From: Parietichytrium sp. I65-24A
Taxonomy: Eukaryota; Sar; Bigyra; Thraustochytrida; Thraustochytriidae
DNA: 64,000 nucleotides
Assembly: GCA_012862575.1 (NCBI GenBank)
Contig: BLSF01000053.1
Coordinates: 62,001 to 126,000, forward strand
Direction of reading: 5' to 3'
Shown here: piece by piece, positions 1 through 10,226 of the stretch
Position numbering within the stretch: the stretch's first letter is position 1
Layout of the letters: each line of letters begins with the position of its first letter
Made by a program: the position numbers and the translations under genes
Notes under the pieces: generated by a model
Database searches by the model: none
What the model was told of the DNA's origin: nothing
Seen by the model: the letters and a program-made list of their open reading frames with translations, nothing else

Positions 1-844
1 CTCTTTCTTTCTTTCCGCCCAACCTGCCGTGACCGCGACTGCGACCGTGACTGAGTAGCAGGCCGACTCTGCGCACGCGAAGGAACACAAGGAACGCGAG
101 GAACTTGAGCAGTTCAAACTGTTCAAACTGTTCAAACGATCCGATGTGGTGGGCCGTCGCATGCCCTGGCAGACAACACACAACACCCACTGTTGCGACC
201 ATGGCGAATGCCGACAAATTGATTGTATAACCATGATCAGTAACTTACTGTTAGCCAGTTGGTGCTACCAACGAGTACTAGCGCCAGTAGGGATAGCTAG
301 CTTTGGTAGTACTCACAATCAGTAGCTCGGAGAGAAAACAGCCTTAGCGTACTTAGCGTAGGTGTACTAGGGGAGTTGCGTAATAACGGTGTCAGTAGGG
401 GGGTGAGCGAGGCCAACGAATAGAGAACTGGTCTTTATGAAGAACAGAGAGCTGCTCCCCAGGATGACTGGCGTTGCCAGCCTGAGCCAGTGGAAGTGGC
501 AGTGGCACTCACTAAATGTCTCATTTGCTCACTCACTCACTCACTCACTCACTCACTTGCTCACTCAGGTGCTCACTGCGGTGCCTTTGAATGATCACTT
601 CCATTCGCAACAGAGTGGTTTTCAGAGTAGTTGAGACTCGTCAGACTCGTGAGGCACGCCCCGCGTCCACGTCGCCGCCAGCTGCAGTCGTCTGCAGTCG
701 TCTGCAGTGCTCTTCAGCATTCTTCAGCGCACTGAACGGCCGTCGCGCGAAACGGGAGGAGAAGAAAAGAGAGGACTGAAGGAGTGCAGCAACGAGGGTA
801 AGTGCTCGCGGTCGCACAAGAGCACACGGAGCACACAGAGCGAA
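1..844. other. Intergenic and 5' leader of the RRM gene
   Basis: I see no supportable gene here. The stretch holds a (CTCA)n run at 528-556 and CTAG/GTAC-rich words around 275-370. The last 100 bases before the ATG at 845 are purine-rich on the sense strand. A GTAAGT at about 796 could be the donor of a leader intron, but I cannot identify a matching acceptor. Confidence 0.6.
528..556. repeat. (CTCA)n simple repeat
   Basis: About seven perfect CTCA units lie in the intergenic DNA upstream of the RRM gene, with imperfect CTCA words continuing to about 580. It is an ordinary microsatellite. Confidence 0.9.
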
Positions 845-2023
845 ATGGCAAGGGACTCTGACGCCGCGAGCGTCTCTTCTTCTTCATCTTCTTCGTCTTC
901 TTCGTCTTCGTCTTCATCATCTTCGTCGGGAGACGAGGGCACCGGGCCAGTTCTCCTCAAGGGCTCGAAGCGTAGTGACCCCCAGCCAGAAAATCAGTCG
1001 GTTCCGCAAGAAGGGTCTCGGAGCGAAGCAGAAGCAGAAGCAGAAGCAGATGCTCAAGTAGAAGCAGAGCCAAGCACAGTCCCTGCAGCAACCGCAGACG
1101 TAGACGAAGAAGGACAGTTGGAACAACAGAAGGGCGAAGGAGAAGAGGTTCAAGGAGAGAAGACGAAAAAGAAGAAAAAGACCCGCCGCGGGAAGAAGCG
1201 CAAGCGCACTGCGGATGATGACAATGCTGACGAGAAGGGCGAGGAAACTGCCAATGGCGAGAACGGAGACGACGACGAGTCTTTCGAAAAGCACATCGTC
1301 TTTGTGGGCCAGCTGCCATTCACCGTAAAGGCGTATCAGGTGGAAGAGCATCTGAAGCGAAATGGTTGTTTTGGCATCAAGGCAATCCGCCTTCTGACAG
1401 ACAAAAAGACTAAACGTTCCCGCGGAATTGCCTTTGTTGAGCTCAACACTTCGAAAGACCTCGTGTTGGCTCTCCGCTGCCATCACACGAGAATGTTTGG
1501 TCGGATGATCAACGTGGAGCGCACATGTGGAGGTGGTGGCAACTCGTCCAAGAGAAAAGACAAGCTAGAAACTCTTCGGAGCATGCAGAATGTCAAAGTG
1601 GAGCGGGAGGTCAAGTCCAAAATCGGCGAGCTCATCGCAGAAAACCCTCAGACCGGCATTCGGCTGGATGACTTTGACGACAGGGCGATCGAGACGCTGG
1701 GAACCTTTCCCCGTGATGTGATGGAGATTATCGTCTCCGATTTTTTGAAAACCAACACAAACCTTGATAGCATAAACAACCGCTCAGCCTGGCTCATGGG
1801 CATCATCAAGCGGTATAGGTCCAAGTTACAATCTGGGGAAAGTTTCAAGGAGGAAGAGGACTCTAAAGGCAACGATCGCCGTGGAGGCGGTGGCCGAGGC
1901 GGTGGCCGTGGAGGCGGTCGAGGCGGAAGAGGAGGTCGCGGTGGCCGTGGGGGCGGCCGTGGAGGCGGCGGAGACTTTGATCGGAAACGCAGGAGGGTCG
2001 AGGTCTTTGTTGATAGATACTAA
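845..2023 (+). CDS. RRM / hnRNP-Q acidic-domain / RGG RNA-binding protein
   Basis: A 392-residue RNA-binding protein, probably nuclear or nucleolar. The start is the ATG beginning MARDSDAAS; the frame upstream has no better ATG. In order it has a Ser run (residues 10-30), an acidic Glu/Ala and Lys-rich region with a KKKKKTRRGKKRKR nuclear-localisation-like cluster (about 100-120), one RRM (about 148-228) with RNP2 IVFVGQL and RNP1 RSRGIAFVEL, a helical segment (about 250-330), and a C-terminal RGG box with GGRGGGRGG repeats. The helical segment, with LDDFDDRAIETLGTFP and NNRSAWLMGIIKRYR, resembles the acidic/NURR domain of hnRNP Q/R. In hnRNP Q that domain precedes the RRMs, whereas here it follows the single RRM. 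The RRM also resembles Nop6-type domains. A role in RNA binding is well supported; its targets are unknown. Confidence 0.9.
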   Translation: MARDSDAASVSSSSSSSSSSSSSSSSSSGDEGTGPVLLKGSKRSDPQPENQSVPQEGSRSEAEAEAEADAQVEAEPSTVPAATADVDEEGQLEQQKGEGEEVQGEKTKKKKKTRRGKKRKRTADDDNADEKGEETANGENGDDDESFEKHIVFVGQLPFTVKAYQVEEHLKRNGCFGIKAIRLLTDKKTKRSRGIAFVELNTSKDLVLALRCHHTRMFGRMINVERTCGGGGNSSKRKDKLETLRSMQNVKVEREVKSKIGELIAENPQTGIRLDDFDDRAIETLGTFPRDVMEIIVSDFLKTNTNLDSINNRSAWLMGIIKRYRSKLQSGESFKEEEDSKGNDRRGGGGRGGGRGGGRGGRGGRGGRGGGRGGGGDFDRKRRRVEVFVDRY

Positions 2024-2508
2024 GAGAATGGGCCAGTGGATCAGCAGCATAGCTTCTCTATTCTCATGGATTCGAAAATGAAATGAGTATTTACTATGTA
2101 CAGCAATGTTTGTTTTTGTTGTTGTCTCTCATCTATCTTCCTTCCCGACTTGTCCATACACGGTGACAAAAGACTCCTTTCCATAACGGTGAGGAGAAGT
2201 GGCATCAAGGCGGAGAAAATTTCGATTAAAAGAACTGAGAAGAATGTGATGATGTTGGTTTTCGTTTGCGGGCATGGTGTTTATGGCTGTCTGTATGTCT
2301 GTAAACTGGCATTGAAAAGCTGCTCTTTTGAACGCATTGCCTGTGGTGGCACCGAGGGATAGTGACAAAGCTTCATGAGAGCACGCACTTGCCCTCGTTA
2401 ACGCTTTAATTTCAGTCATAGTGTGATAATCAAAGTTTGTACGTGTAAAATTTTAAGGAAAGAGATAGAAAGAGGTGCGGAAGAACAGCACCGACAAGCT
2501 CCCGATGC

Positions 2509-3366
2509 TCACTCCTTGGTTTCTTGAGGCTTGAACACAGCAGGGTACCAGTCTCGCAAGATTTCCTTCAGCTCCTCGTACGCAGCGTCCAGGTCGTCGT
2601 TCACAAGCTTCTTGTCGGAGTTTCCCGGCTCTTCCAGCCATGACATCTCGGTCTTCGCGTTTTCTAGGCGTTGCAACAGCTCTTCTTCGGTTTCCGTCGC
2701 CCTAGAGCGCAGTCTCTCCTCTAATATTTCCAGCGATGGCGGTGCGATGTAAATGCACTTTGGCGAGAGCTGGGTTTTGCGCACCGCCATAACACCCTGC
2801 ACGTCGATTTCGAGGATGCAAATTTTCCCCTGAGACTGAACATCCTGAACTGCTTGCACGGAGGTGCCGTATATGTTGGAGTGCACGTGTGCGAACTCAA
2901 TAAATGCCCCTTTGTCGATGGCTTCCTGCATTGCGTCCACAGTGGTGAAATGGTAGTGCGTGCCATTGACCTCCCCCTCGCGAGGACGGCGAGTAGTGTG
3001 GCTTACAGAGAGCCCAAATTTGTCGCCATATTCCTGGAACAGCCGCTTGACCAAGCTGCCCTTACCTGCGCCGCTTGGCCCGCACAAGCAGAGAGGAGGG
3101 AAGCTGAGTTCGGCTGGCAAGTAGGCTGCAAAATAGTCCTTCGCAAAAGCCTTGATGTCGCTAGGCTTCATCAGCAGAATCTGCGACATGAAGTCGCTCA
3201 TAATTTGCTTCAGCTCGGGGTGCTCCTCCATGTATCGCACGTGCTCCTCCTTGAGAACGTCCTTCCTCGAGTTGAGCTCGGAAGCCTGTTGAAAAGACAA
3301 GCTCGCGCTGCTGCTGCTGTTTGCGCTCCTCGCGCTTGCCACCGGGGCTGCTGCTGTTTCCGCCAT
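2509..3366 (-). CDS. Guanylate kinase with N-terminal RIIa/Dpy-30-like domain
   Basis: A 285-residue protein that should convert GMP and ATP to GDP and ADP. The guanylate kinase domain (about 90-280) shows the P-loop GPSGAGKGS (96-104), the GMP-binding stretch TTRRPREGEVNGTHYHF, FIEFAHVHSNIYGTS, and ILEIDVQG in the core. Before it, residues about 42-82 (VRYMEEHPELKQIMSDFM, then KPSDIKAFAKDYFAAYL) look like a RIIa/Dpy-30 dimerisation-docking motif, as in PKA regulatory subunits, ropporin and several ciliary proteins. The start is the first ATG that opens the frame (MAETAAAPV); upstream frame sequence is low-complexity leader. The fusion suggests a dimeric or scaffolded kinase. The kinase assignment is firm and the docking domain is likely. 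Confidence 0.93.
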   Translation of the reverse strand: MAETAAAPVASARSANSSSSASLSFQQASELNSRKDVLKEEHVRYMEEHPELKQIMSDFMSQILLMKPSDIKAFAKDYFAAYLPAELSFPPLCLCGPSGAGKGSLVKRLFQEYGDKFGLSVSHTTRRPREGEVNGTHYHFTTVDAMQEAIDKGAFIEFAHVHSNIYGTSVQAVQDVQSQGKICILEIDVQGVMAVRKTQLSPKCIYIAPPSLEILEERLRSRATETEEELLQRLENAKTEMSWLEEPGNSDKKLVNDDLDAAYEELKEILRDWYPAVFKPQETKE

Positions 3367-3499
3367 GTCGCCTGTTTTCCGTTTCGTCTCTCGTCTCTCG
3401 TCTCGTCCCTCGTCGCAATACCTCGTGGCACTGTGCACTATGCACTATGCACTGTGACACTGCGGCACCGTGGCACTTGAAAACAGTGGCGCAGGCAGG

Positions 3500-3578
3500 C
3501 GGTGGCAGGTGGCAGATGGCAGGTGGCAGGTGGCAGGTGGCAGATGGCAGGTGGCAGATGGCAGGTGGCAGATGGTGG
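3500..3578. repeat. GGCAGRT heptamer minisatellite
   Basis: About eleven tandem 7-bp units alternate between GGCAGGT and GGCAGAT. The array lies 135-210 bp upstream of the guanylate kinase start. Confidence 0.85.
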
Positions 3579-4897
3579 TGGCACTGCAGGTGGTGGCAGA
3601 CGGTGGCAGAGGAGCACACGCTGAAAGTTTCAATCGACCAGTGATGGATGACCTGTGCGGTACGAGTACAAGTACTGAGCACTAGCGCACTCCTAAGCGC
3701 TAGTGCACGGGAAACAGACCGTGAGCATCAGTCAGTGAGCATTGCATCAAAATCAAATGAGCATTAACAGTAAATGAGCATCACTGAGCACGAGAGTGAG
3801 CGAAGTATAGATGGTGCGGAAAGTAGGAAAAGAGAGGGAGGGGATGCGAGAGGAAGGAGAAGAGACCTCGGGTTTGCACAAAAGGCGTTTTTAAAGCGGG
3901 TAAGTACTTAGTGGTGAACTCACCCGTAACCCCTCCCGTGCCGATGCTCACTCTTACCAAGCCTCTGAGACTGAGAGTGTCTGAGAGAGTGCCTGAGAGT
4001 GTCTGAGAGTCCAAACAGCTGCGTAGCGATAATACCAACATCCGGTGGACTTCTGACTCAGACATGTTAACACGCTTCTTACTACATTCTGATAGCGTTC
4101 CCGGTGTACGACGACCACACTGTGGCACCTCGACCGCATTCCCACACAACGCTTACCCTAGGCCTATGTTCATAGACGGTCTGGTCTGTGAGTGCTTGTG
4201 CAACATCTGAACTGAGAACTAGATGAACTAGACGCCTTGGAGACTTCTCCGAGGTCGGTTTCTTCGCTTCTTCCAGTGGCATCCGACAGCTGACAGAGCT
4301 GACAACAGAGCGAATCCGCCTCATGAAGACGAAAGCTTGACAACACAGGCAGAGATGAGAGTTGTTTCTGCGCTCCAACTGCGGAACTGACTGCGTGCAT
4401 TCCTTTTCTTTCAATCGGTTTTTGTAACCAGTGCCGCACACGTGCAGTAACGAACTCGCTTCTGTTTCCCCACCCATTCATCATTCCCCACTCTCCAGAC
4501 TGTCTCCTTCCTTGTCTTGGTATCGGTTGGGCTGCTAAATTGTACTACAGTATTACACAGCAGGATAGCTACAATTAGTGCAGTCAACCTAGGATAGCTG
4601 TAGGGGTTATACCAATAGACACGTGCTATACTAGCTCGCTACCCCAAGCCTGACCTAAGGCGCGCACCTTCTCTTACTGTTGATTTGACTAACAGCAATG
4701 TAGCTGTGATCAGGGCGGTACGTGTACTTTGCTGGTAGTGCTGCTACGTCCGACATTCTCGAGTTCCATTGTTCTTTTTCAAATATGGTGAAATTCAGAA
4801 ATTCAGAACCGAATCGTATAGTTTTAGAGACTCCGTGCGAAGGAGAGACTCATCCGGGCTGATATATGTGAGTACTAACTGTGAGCACTGTAAATAG

Positions 4898-4981
4898 TCG
4901 GTTCTGACAGTCAAGTCTGACTCAGCTGCCGGCTGTAAAAGCACTGGAGGCTAGAGAATGTGTCCTCACTGTCAGAACCGA
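4898..4981. repeat. 14-bp inverted repeat with 56-bp loop
   Basis: TCGGTTCTGACAGT at 4898-4911 is the exact reverse complement of the 14 bases at 4968-4981. It could be a foldback or the ends of a tiny non-autonomous DNA element. I did not find an obvious target-site duplication. Confidence 0.6.
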
Positions 4982-5710
4982 TTGAGTGGTACTAGTATCG
5001 TTTTGCTCGTACCGCTTCGCATGTCTGACGGTGAATGCTGAAGTTTCGGCAAAAGTCCTAGATTCAACATCGGATTTTGATTTCCTGCGCAACATCGATG
5101 ACTATGAGCTTACTCTTTACCGGTAAATAATGAGAGCCGCGTGACTTTGTTGGGCTGCCCGTTAATAGGAGCCGTTGCCGCCTAAATTCTAGCTGGCACT
5201 GCGGCCAATAAAATTGACTCGATTTGACAACAGAGAACAGAGACGAAGAGAGCCAAAAACGTCAAGGAAGAGTAGGTTCTGGACGGGTTCTTGAGACCCC
5301 ACGAATCAAAATGCAAAATGCAAAATGCAGCGCGAGTATCGCAAAATCTGTCCGCGTGAGCCCGCGTAACCTAATTCGCTGTCGCACATATCGTTTGCAC
5401 TATGTTTTCGATTCGATCTCACTTCGAACCTATTTGAGCCACCGCGAGAAGTTAAGAATAAACCTTTAGTTTAATAATCAAAGGTTTTACAGAGCGCAAG
5501 TCTTCCAAGGCAAAGTCTTAGCTCCGCACGGTGATGCAAATGAAGGACATTCCCAGAGCAACGCATCGACTTGGACGAAACCGGCGGTAGAGGAGCAGCA
5601 GGTGCTAGAGTCTCGGCTCTGGCACGAGGTGACTTTGGTGGGTGGATCCGAAGAGCATCCTAGAGGGAACAAACAGTGTTGACCACAGGCGATGCAAACT
5701 GTTTGGTTTG

Positions 5711-6094
5711 TCATATCTGCGATCTAACAAAAGAGTATGCAAGTCTAGGGTGCCACGAGTCAAGGCCAGGTGAGCGCACGAAAAGGGACCAGAAAGACAC
5801 GTCAATGATCTGATTTAATGGACGCTGCCATTGCAAGGGACCCAAAAGGATTTTCACACATTTTGGCGTTGGTTGTTTGGTCTCTATTATGCAGCTCCAG
5901 GAGTGGATGAAACGGAAGAGATCTTGATCAAGTTCTGGGGTGGTTTGCTGGAGACTATTTTCACTCATTGGTAGAATGCAGCGAGTACCGGGATGCCTGA
6001 AGACGTGGCAAGGGCGAGAGAATACGACACACATGCGCGAGTTGAGCACAATGTGTTGCTCCGGCAGAGCTCTCAACGAACAACACATCTTCAA
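5711..6094 (-). mobile_element. Possible LTR-retroelement integrase-region fossil
   Basis: The minus strand carries a translation with a faint resemblance to the stretch between the zinc finger and the catalytic core of Ty3/gypsy-like integrases (spaced Cys, Lys, then LLGPLQ and RPLNQI). It is short and clearly broken and old. No LTRs were recognised. This is a weak call. Confidence 0.15.
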
Positions 6095-6861
6095 CGTTCA
6101 TTCATGCTTGATTTCTCCACAATTAGGGTGCATGCCCGGTTAGGTCCGATTGCCTCGCTCACTGCTTGACACGCTTCCCCAAAGATGCAGTCCACCATAT
6201 TTGGTTTGCGAATCAACAACTCAATTCACTTGGAGCTTTCCATCGAGCCGGAGGCGGTCCCTGGTTCCTGGCTCCTTCCTGTGTCACCCCACCTTCCGAT
6301 AGGGTTTGTTTACGCTCTCACTTCGTGGCTTCACTTGTTCCTGTGTGGTTTCATGGTCTCTGGGGAACCGTTTCCTCGGTAGACCTTGATCAGCGTTGCT
6401 TACCCCTTTCAAGTCTTCAGCGCTTCGGAGCTCCTTCCGGCTCAGGTAACCAAACCCGGTCCTTGGACGAGTACCGATGCTGAAAACTGTGAGCTGTCAA
6501 CTGTGCTGTTACTCGGACAGCTCGGACCCAAGAAATGAACCTCTGAGAAGACTCAAAGACTCGGACTCCGAGAGATAAAGAAGATAACGCCTCTTACTTT
6601 TCCATCTTCTATTTATATCTGTTGATCTGCTAGTAGCCGCCTCTACAGAGAGATAGACTCTTCAATAGACCAGAGTGAAGTTCTGACGTGTCTCGAGACA
6701 CATAGCGAGAGTAGCGAGGACCACAAGGACCACGTGGACCACGAGGACCACGAGGACGAGGAGCGCACTCCCCACACCTACTAGGCTCTGACACAAAGAT
6801 CCTCTCACGCCAGCTCATCGGTGTCACAGGGCCAAGCTACCCGTCTTCCAAACGATACGTG

Positions 6862-6897
6862 TATCGCATATCGCATATCGCATATCGCATATCGCAT
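6862..6897. repeat. TATCGCA heptamer tandem repeat
   Basis: Five perfect 7-bp units lie about 170 bp upstream of the SEC12 start. Confidence 0.85.
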
Positions 6898-7062
6898 AGA
6901 AGTATCGCATACCGCCACTGACGCCAACAGAGCGTTCGGAGTCGTCGCACGCAGTCCATCCCGTCGCTCTCAAGTGCGAAGAGGCCGGAAGAAGCTGTCC
7001 GCCAGGAGAGAAGGGAAGAGAAGGGAAGAGAGAGGAAGAGAAGGGAAGAGAAGGCAAGCAAG

Positions 7063-8535
7063 ATGGGCAAGTACACGAACGCCTTGGTAAATTACCCGGT
7101 GTTCTCGCTGAGCACCAAGAGCATCAGGTTCGCGGAAGGCGCCGGAAGCGAGGGCGAGCGCGAGGCCCTGGTGGTGGTAGGCGGCGGCGGTTCCGCCAAG
7201 AGCGGAGTGAAGAACGCCGTTACAGCCTACTCGCTGGACATCGACCAGAACGGCTTCCCCACTATCCGGGAGGAGGCCACTCGGGACACAGACACCAAAT
7301 TGGCCACCAGCGCAGACGTATCGGCGGACGGCAAGTTCGTGGCGGCCAGCGTCTCGGCCAGCTGCATGCTTTTGTGCGTGGACAATTCCAATAAAAACAT
7401 GGAGCAGATCTGTCTGTGGGAGACCGACAAGGTCGTCGACGACAACACGCCGGCACATCAGAACGTGGTGCGGTTCTCGCCGACCGACTCGTCCATTCTT
7501 GCCACCGCCGGTGATGATCAAGTGGCTTACATCTGGAAAATCTCCCGCGACGAGGACTCCGTCAGGCCAGAGAACGCTGCCGAGCCTGTGGACTCGAGCG
7601 CCACGGAGAGCGGGTCCAAGAACGAAGAAAAAGGAGTCGAGCTGCACAAAGTAAGCGATGCCGATGACGAGTCTTTGGATGGCGGCGATCATTCGAGCGG
7701 CGGTGGCAAGGACTCGTCCGACGGCGCAACAGACAAGCCCAGCGCCGATGAGCCGGAGGTCGACTCCCCTGGTGTCACGGAGGAAGTGAGCGACTCAACT
7801 CCAGCGGAGAAATCTGGCGATTCTGGCGCAACACCAACTCCAGCTCACAAGGCGTCTTTAATGTTTCGGCTGACCGGCCATACGAAGCAAATTAAAGACC
7901 TTGTCTTCAATCCTTCCGGCACTCTCCTCGCCACTATATCCACCGATAATTCGTGCCGCATTTGGCGTGTGGAAGAAGGAAAGCTAGTGCACATCATCCC
8001 GTCCGATGTAGCGGCCGGTATGGGCTTTCGCCGAGTCGGGTTCCTGGACGACTCTCGCGTTCTTACTTTGCAGGCCAAGGCTGGCCGCAAAAGCACCTCC
8101 TTCTTAGTGGAGTTTGCTTTGGACCCCAGCAGTGGAAAGCCAGCAAGCACGCGGTATTCGTCTGCCATGCATCACCTCTCAACGGTGATGCACGTTCATC
8201 CACCGTTCGTCTCGGTCGGAGACGCTGACGGGGGCATTAGTCTGATAGACCTCAACAAGCTTCGCGTCTTGCAATATTTTCCCAAGGTTCATGCGCTTCC
8301 AATCACGGGGTTGTCTACCGCGCTGTGCAACAAGAATGGTGTAAAGTACATCGTGTCCGGAAGCATGGACAAGACGCTGACCATGACGCCCGCAAAGTGG
8401 CCCCGGTACCTGTTCCTGAGGCAGAACGCCGTTGCCGTAATTCTTGTGCTCTTAGTCGCTCTCTTTCGCTTATTTTTGTTCCTTGGCCAGTCCTCCGAGA
8501 CTCTCCCTGAAGAGAGCGAGAAAAGCGAACTTTGA
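7063..8535 (+). CDS. SEC12/PREB-like Sar1 GEF, WD40 with C-terminal membrane anchor
   Basis: A 490-residue homologue of SEC12/PREB, the ER-membrane exchange factor that loads Sar1 with GTP to start COPII coat assembly. Evidence is the N-terminal YPVFSL motif, the glycine loop GGGGSAKSGVKNA (40-52) typical of the family near the catalytic K-loop, WD40-type blades such as SILATAGDDQVAYIWK and TLLATISTDNSCRIW, and one hydrophobic helix near the C-terminus (about 455-475) with a short Glu-rich tail, as expected for a protein with cytosolic propeller and lumenal tail. An acidic Ser/Asp/Glu-rich insertion of about 90 residues (about 170-260) separates two blades and is unusual for the family. The ATG follows an AAGGGAAGAG-rich leader. 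Confidence 0.9.
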   Translation: MGKYTNALVNYPVFSLSTKSIRFAEGAGSEGEREALVVVGGGGSAKSGVKNAVTAYSLDIDQNGFPTIREEATRDTDTKLATSADVSADGKFVAASVSASCMLLCVDNSNKNMEQICLWETDKVVDDNTPAHQNVVRFSPTDSSILATAGDDQVAYIWKISRDEDSVRPENAAEPVDSSATESGSKNEEKGVELHKVSDADDESLDGGDHSSGGGKDSSDGATDKPSADEPEVDSPGVTEEVSDSTPAEKSGDSGATPTPAHKASLMFRLTGHTKQIKDLVFNPSGTLLATISTDNSCRIWRVEEGKLVHIIPSDVAAGMGFRRVGFLDDSRVLTLQAKAGRKSTSFLVEFALDPSSGKPASTRYSSAMHHLSTVMHVHPPFVSVGDADGGISLIDLNKLRVLQYFPKVHALPITGLSTALCNKNGVKYIVSGSMDKTLTMTPAKWPRYLFLRQNAVAVILVLLVALFRLFLFLGQSSETLPEESEKSEL

Positions 8536-9062
8536 TGCGTGTTGGCCAGTAACGGATGAATCTCTCAGAATACCAGACGCAAAATACAGGGTGTATCCAG
8601 CGCCCCATTCGCTTTCATCTCCTTTGTTTCAATGCCAGGGAATCAATGTCCTTAGCGAATGAGTAGCGGTGCGCCGTTCAAAGTCTCTCTCTTTGTCTCT
8701 AGCTTCTGGTAGGTGTAAAGAAGTCGAATTGAATAATTATGTATCCAGTACCCACTGCCAACCGCAAAACGCTTTTCAGGGCTTGATTTCCAAACCTGCT
8801 GGCATTACAAGCGCATGGCTGGATCGAGCACTGCTGCTCCGCAATGTATAAATACACACATTTTCGACTCACAACCAACGCCATTGCAACGTAAAACTCA
8901 CATAAAAAAGATATTCGAAGTGAAAGAGAAAAAAAATCTAAATATTCACAACTCGAGTGGGGACACCACTCGCGAGACAGGTAGGACACAGGCACTCAGC
9001 AAAATTGTACAATCCAAAGTTCCCCTGCCTCTGCAGATGTTCGCCACGCGGGTCAAAATTGC
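8536..9062. other. Convergent intergenic between SEC12 and ankyrin genes
   Basis: This 527-bp stretch contains the two 3' ends. It is AT-richer than the flanking genes. Nothing else is visible. Confidence 0.6.
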
Positions 9063-10226
9063 TCAAAATTTCGCACTATCCAGCTTTTCAACACGCCGCC
9101 TCTTTTCTGTCCGAGAGTTCTGACTGGTGGCGTTTGATGGCGCTGTAACGGGACTAGTTTTTTCAGTCCCAGGCGAAGGTGCTCTGCTTGTGGCCCCAAG
9201 CCCATCCACATCGGCCTCGTCTACATTGTCGTCGTCGTCATCGCCTTCAACACGCTCTTCCTCAGTTTCGCAGTCGTCGTCGTCTTCATCTTCATCGTTC
9301 AAATTACCTTGTGGACCGGCATCTACCGCTGCCTTCTTATCTTTGCTGCACACTGGCAAAAACGAAGACTTGTGACTAGCTATGCAAGAAAGTTGTCTAG
9401 AAACTAACGCTAGAGCCTCGCACGCAAATCCTATGCATTGCCCACCTTGCTTGACCGTGCTGTCCTCAGGCGCAACGTCGGATACCAGGTCGATGCTCCT
9501 TTTGCGCTTTGTCCCTACTCTCAAACATTCAGCTTGTGGAAGGGAGAAAAACTTCCGCAACTCGTTCTCGTCACCGCGCAGAACCATCTCCTCTGGTGGA
9601 ATTGGCAAGTCCTTTCCTCTTCGCAGAGCCTCCAGCCAACCCCTCAAAATAATGTTTACAGGTTTCGATAAGGACTCGTCTGAGAGGTCGACCAGGCTAG
9701 AGAGCACCGCAGCAGAAGCCCCCTGAATAGACTCCAAGGCACAATGGCACACTAACATACATTTTTTAGAACCGCTCCGTGCAGCGAGCTGCAGAGGCGT
9801 CGATCCTTCGCTGTCCATTGCTTGTAAACTAGCGCCGTTCTCTAACAAAATAAGTACAGCCAATCGGTTCCCATGCTGTGCAGCCATGTGGAGTGGTGTT
9901 TTACCTTTGTCAGACACCGCGCGAGAATTTGCTCCATTCTCGAGCAAGAGCTGCACAATATTGTCGTATCCGCATTTTGCAGCGTAAAATAACGGTGTGT
10001 GACCAATGCAGTCCTTGGCGTCAACTTTGGCGCCATGCTTTAACAACAGGGACACGACACTCTGATGGCCAAACCTGCACGCTTCGTGCAAGGCGGACGA
10101 GCTCCACAGGTTATCCTGGCAACTGACATCAGCCCCGGCTTTCAAGAGCTGAACGCAGTCATCTTTGCGTCCGCCTTGTGCGGCCGACCTGAGCTGGCAG
10201 CACATGTCGCCCACCGTGTTGCCCAT
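9063..10226 (-). CDS. Ankyrin-repeat protein with acidic, NLS-like tail
   Basis: A 387-residue protein starting at MGNTVGDM, the first ATG in the frame; the open frame upstream has no ATG. Residues about 10-160 form four to five ankyrin repeats with motifs SSALHEACRFGHQSVV, GHTPLFYAAKCGYDNIV and GKTPLHMAAQHGNRLAV. The middle (about 180-290) is not recognised. The C-terminal part has a strongly acidic run (DEDEDDDD, EGDDDDDN) followed by a basic EKRRRVEK cluster. The N-terminal Gly-Asn-Thr-Val-Gly fits a loose myristoylation consensus, which is weak evidence. Ankyrin repeats indicate protein binding; the partner and process are unknown. Confidence 0.85.
   Translation of the reverse strand: MGNTVGDMCCQLRSAAQGGRKDDCVQLLKAGADVSCQDNLWSSSALHEACRFGHQSVVSLLLKHGAKVDAKDCIGHTPLFYAAKCGYDNIVQLLLENGANSRAVSDKGKTPLHMAAQHGNRLAVLILLENGASLQAMDSEGSTPLQLAARSGSKKCMLVCHCALESIQGASAAVLSSLVDLSDESLSKPVNIILRGWLEALRRGKDLPIPPEEMVLRGDENELRKFFSLPQAECLRVGTKRKRSIDLVSDVAPEDSTVKQGGQCIGFACEALALVSRQLSCIASHKSSFLPVCSKDKKAAVDAGPQGNLNDEDEDDDDCETEEERVEGDDDDDNVDEADVDGLGATSRAPSPGTEKTSPVTAPSNATSQNSRTEKRRRVEKLDSAKF

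Larger units (their letters stand above)
3367..7062. other. Intergenic, no supported gene
   Basis: A stretch of 3.7 kb between two divergently transcribed genes. It contains a GGCAGRT minisatellite close to the guanylate kinase start, a 14-bp inverted repeat at 4898-4981, a weak retroelement-like fossil at 5711-6094, short GACCACGAG-type repeats at about 6716-6765, a TATCGCA heptamer repeat, and a polypurine leader just before 7063. I saw no convincing coding exon. Confidence 0.6.

Noticed and set aside
795-801. GTAAGT donor-like word in the leader of the RRM gene
   Set aside because: No convincing acceptor before the ATG, so a leader intron is not supported.
917-1486. Long antisense open frames opposite the RRM gene
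   Set aside because: They mirror the low-complexity Ser, Glu and Lys codons of the sense gene and show no domain.
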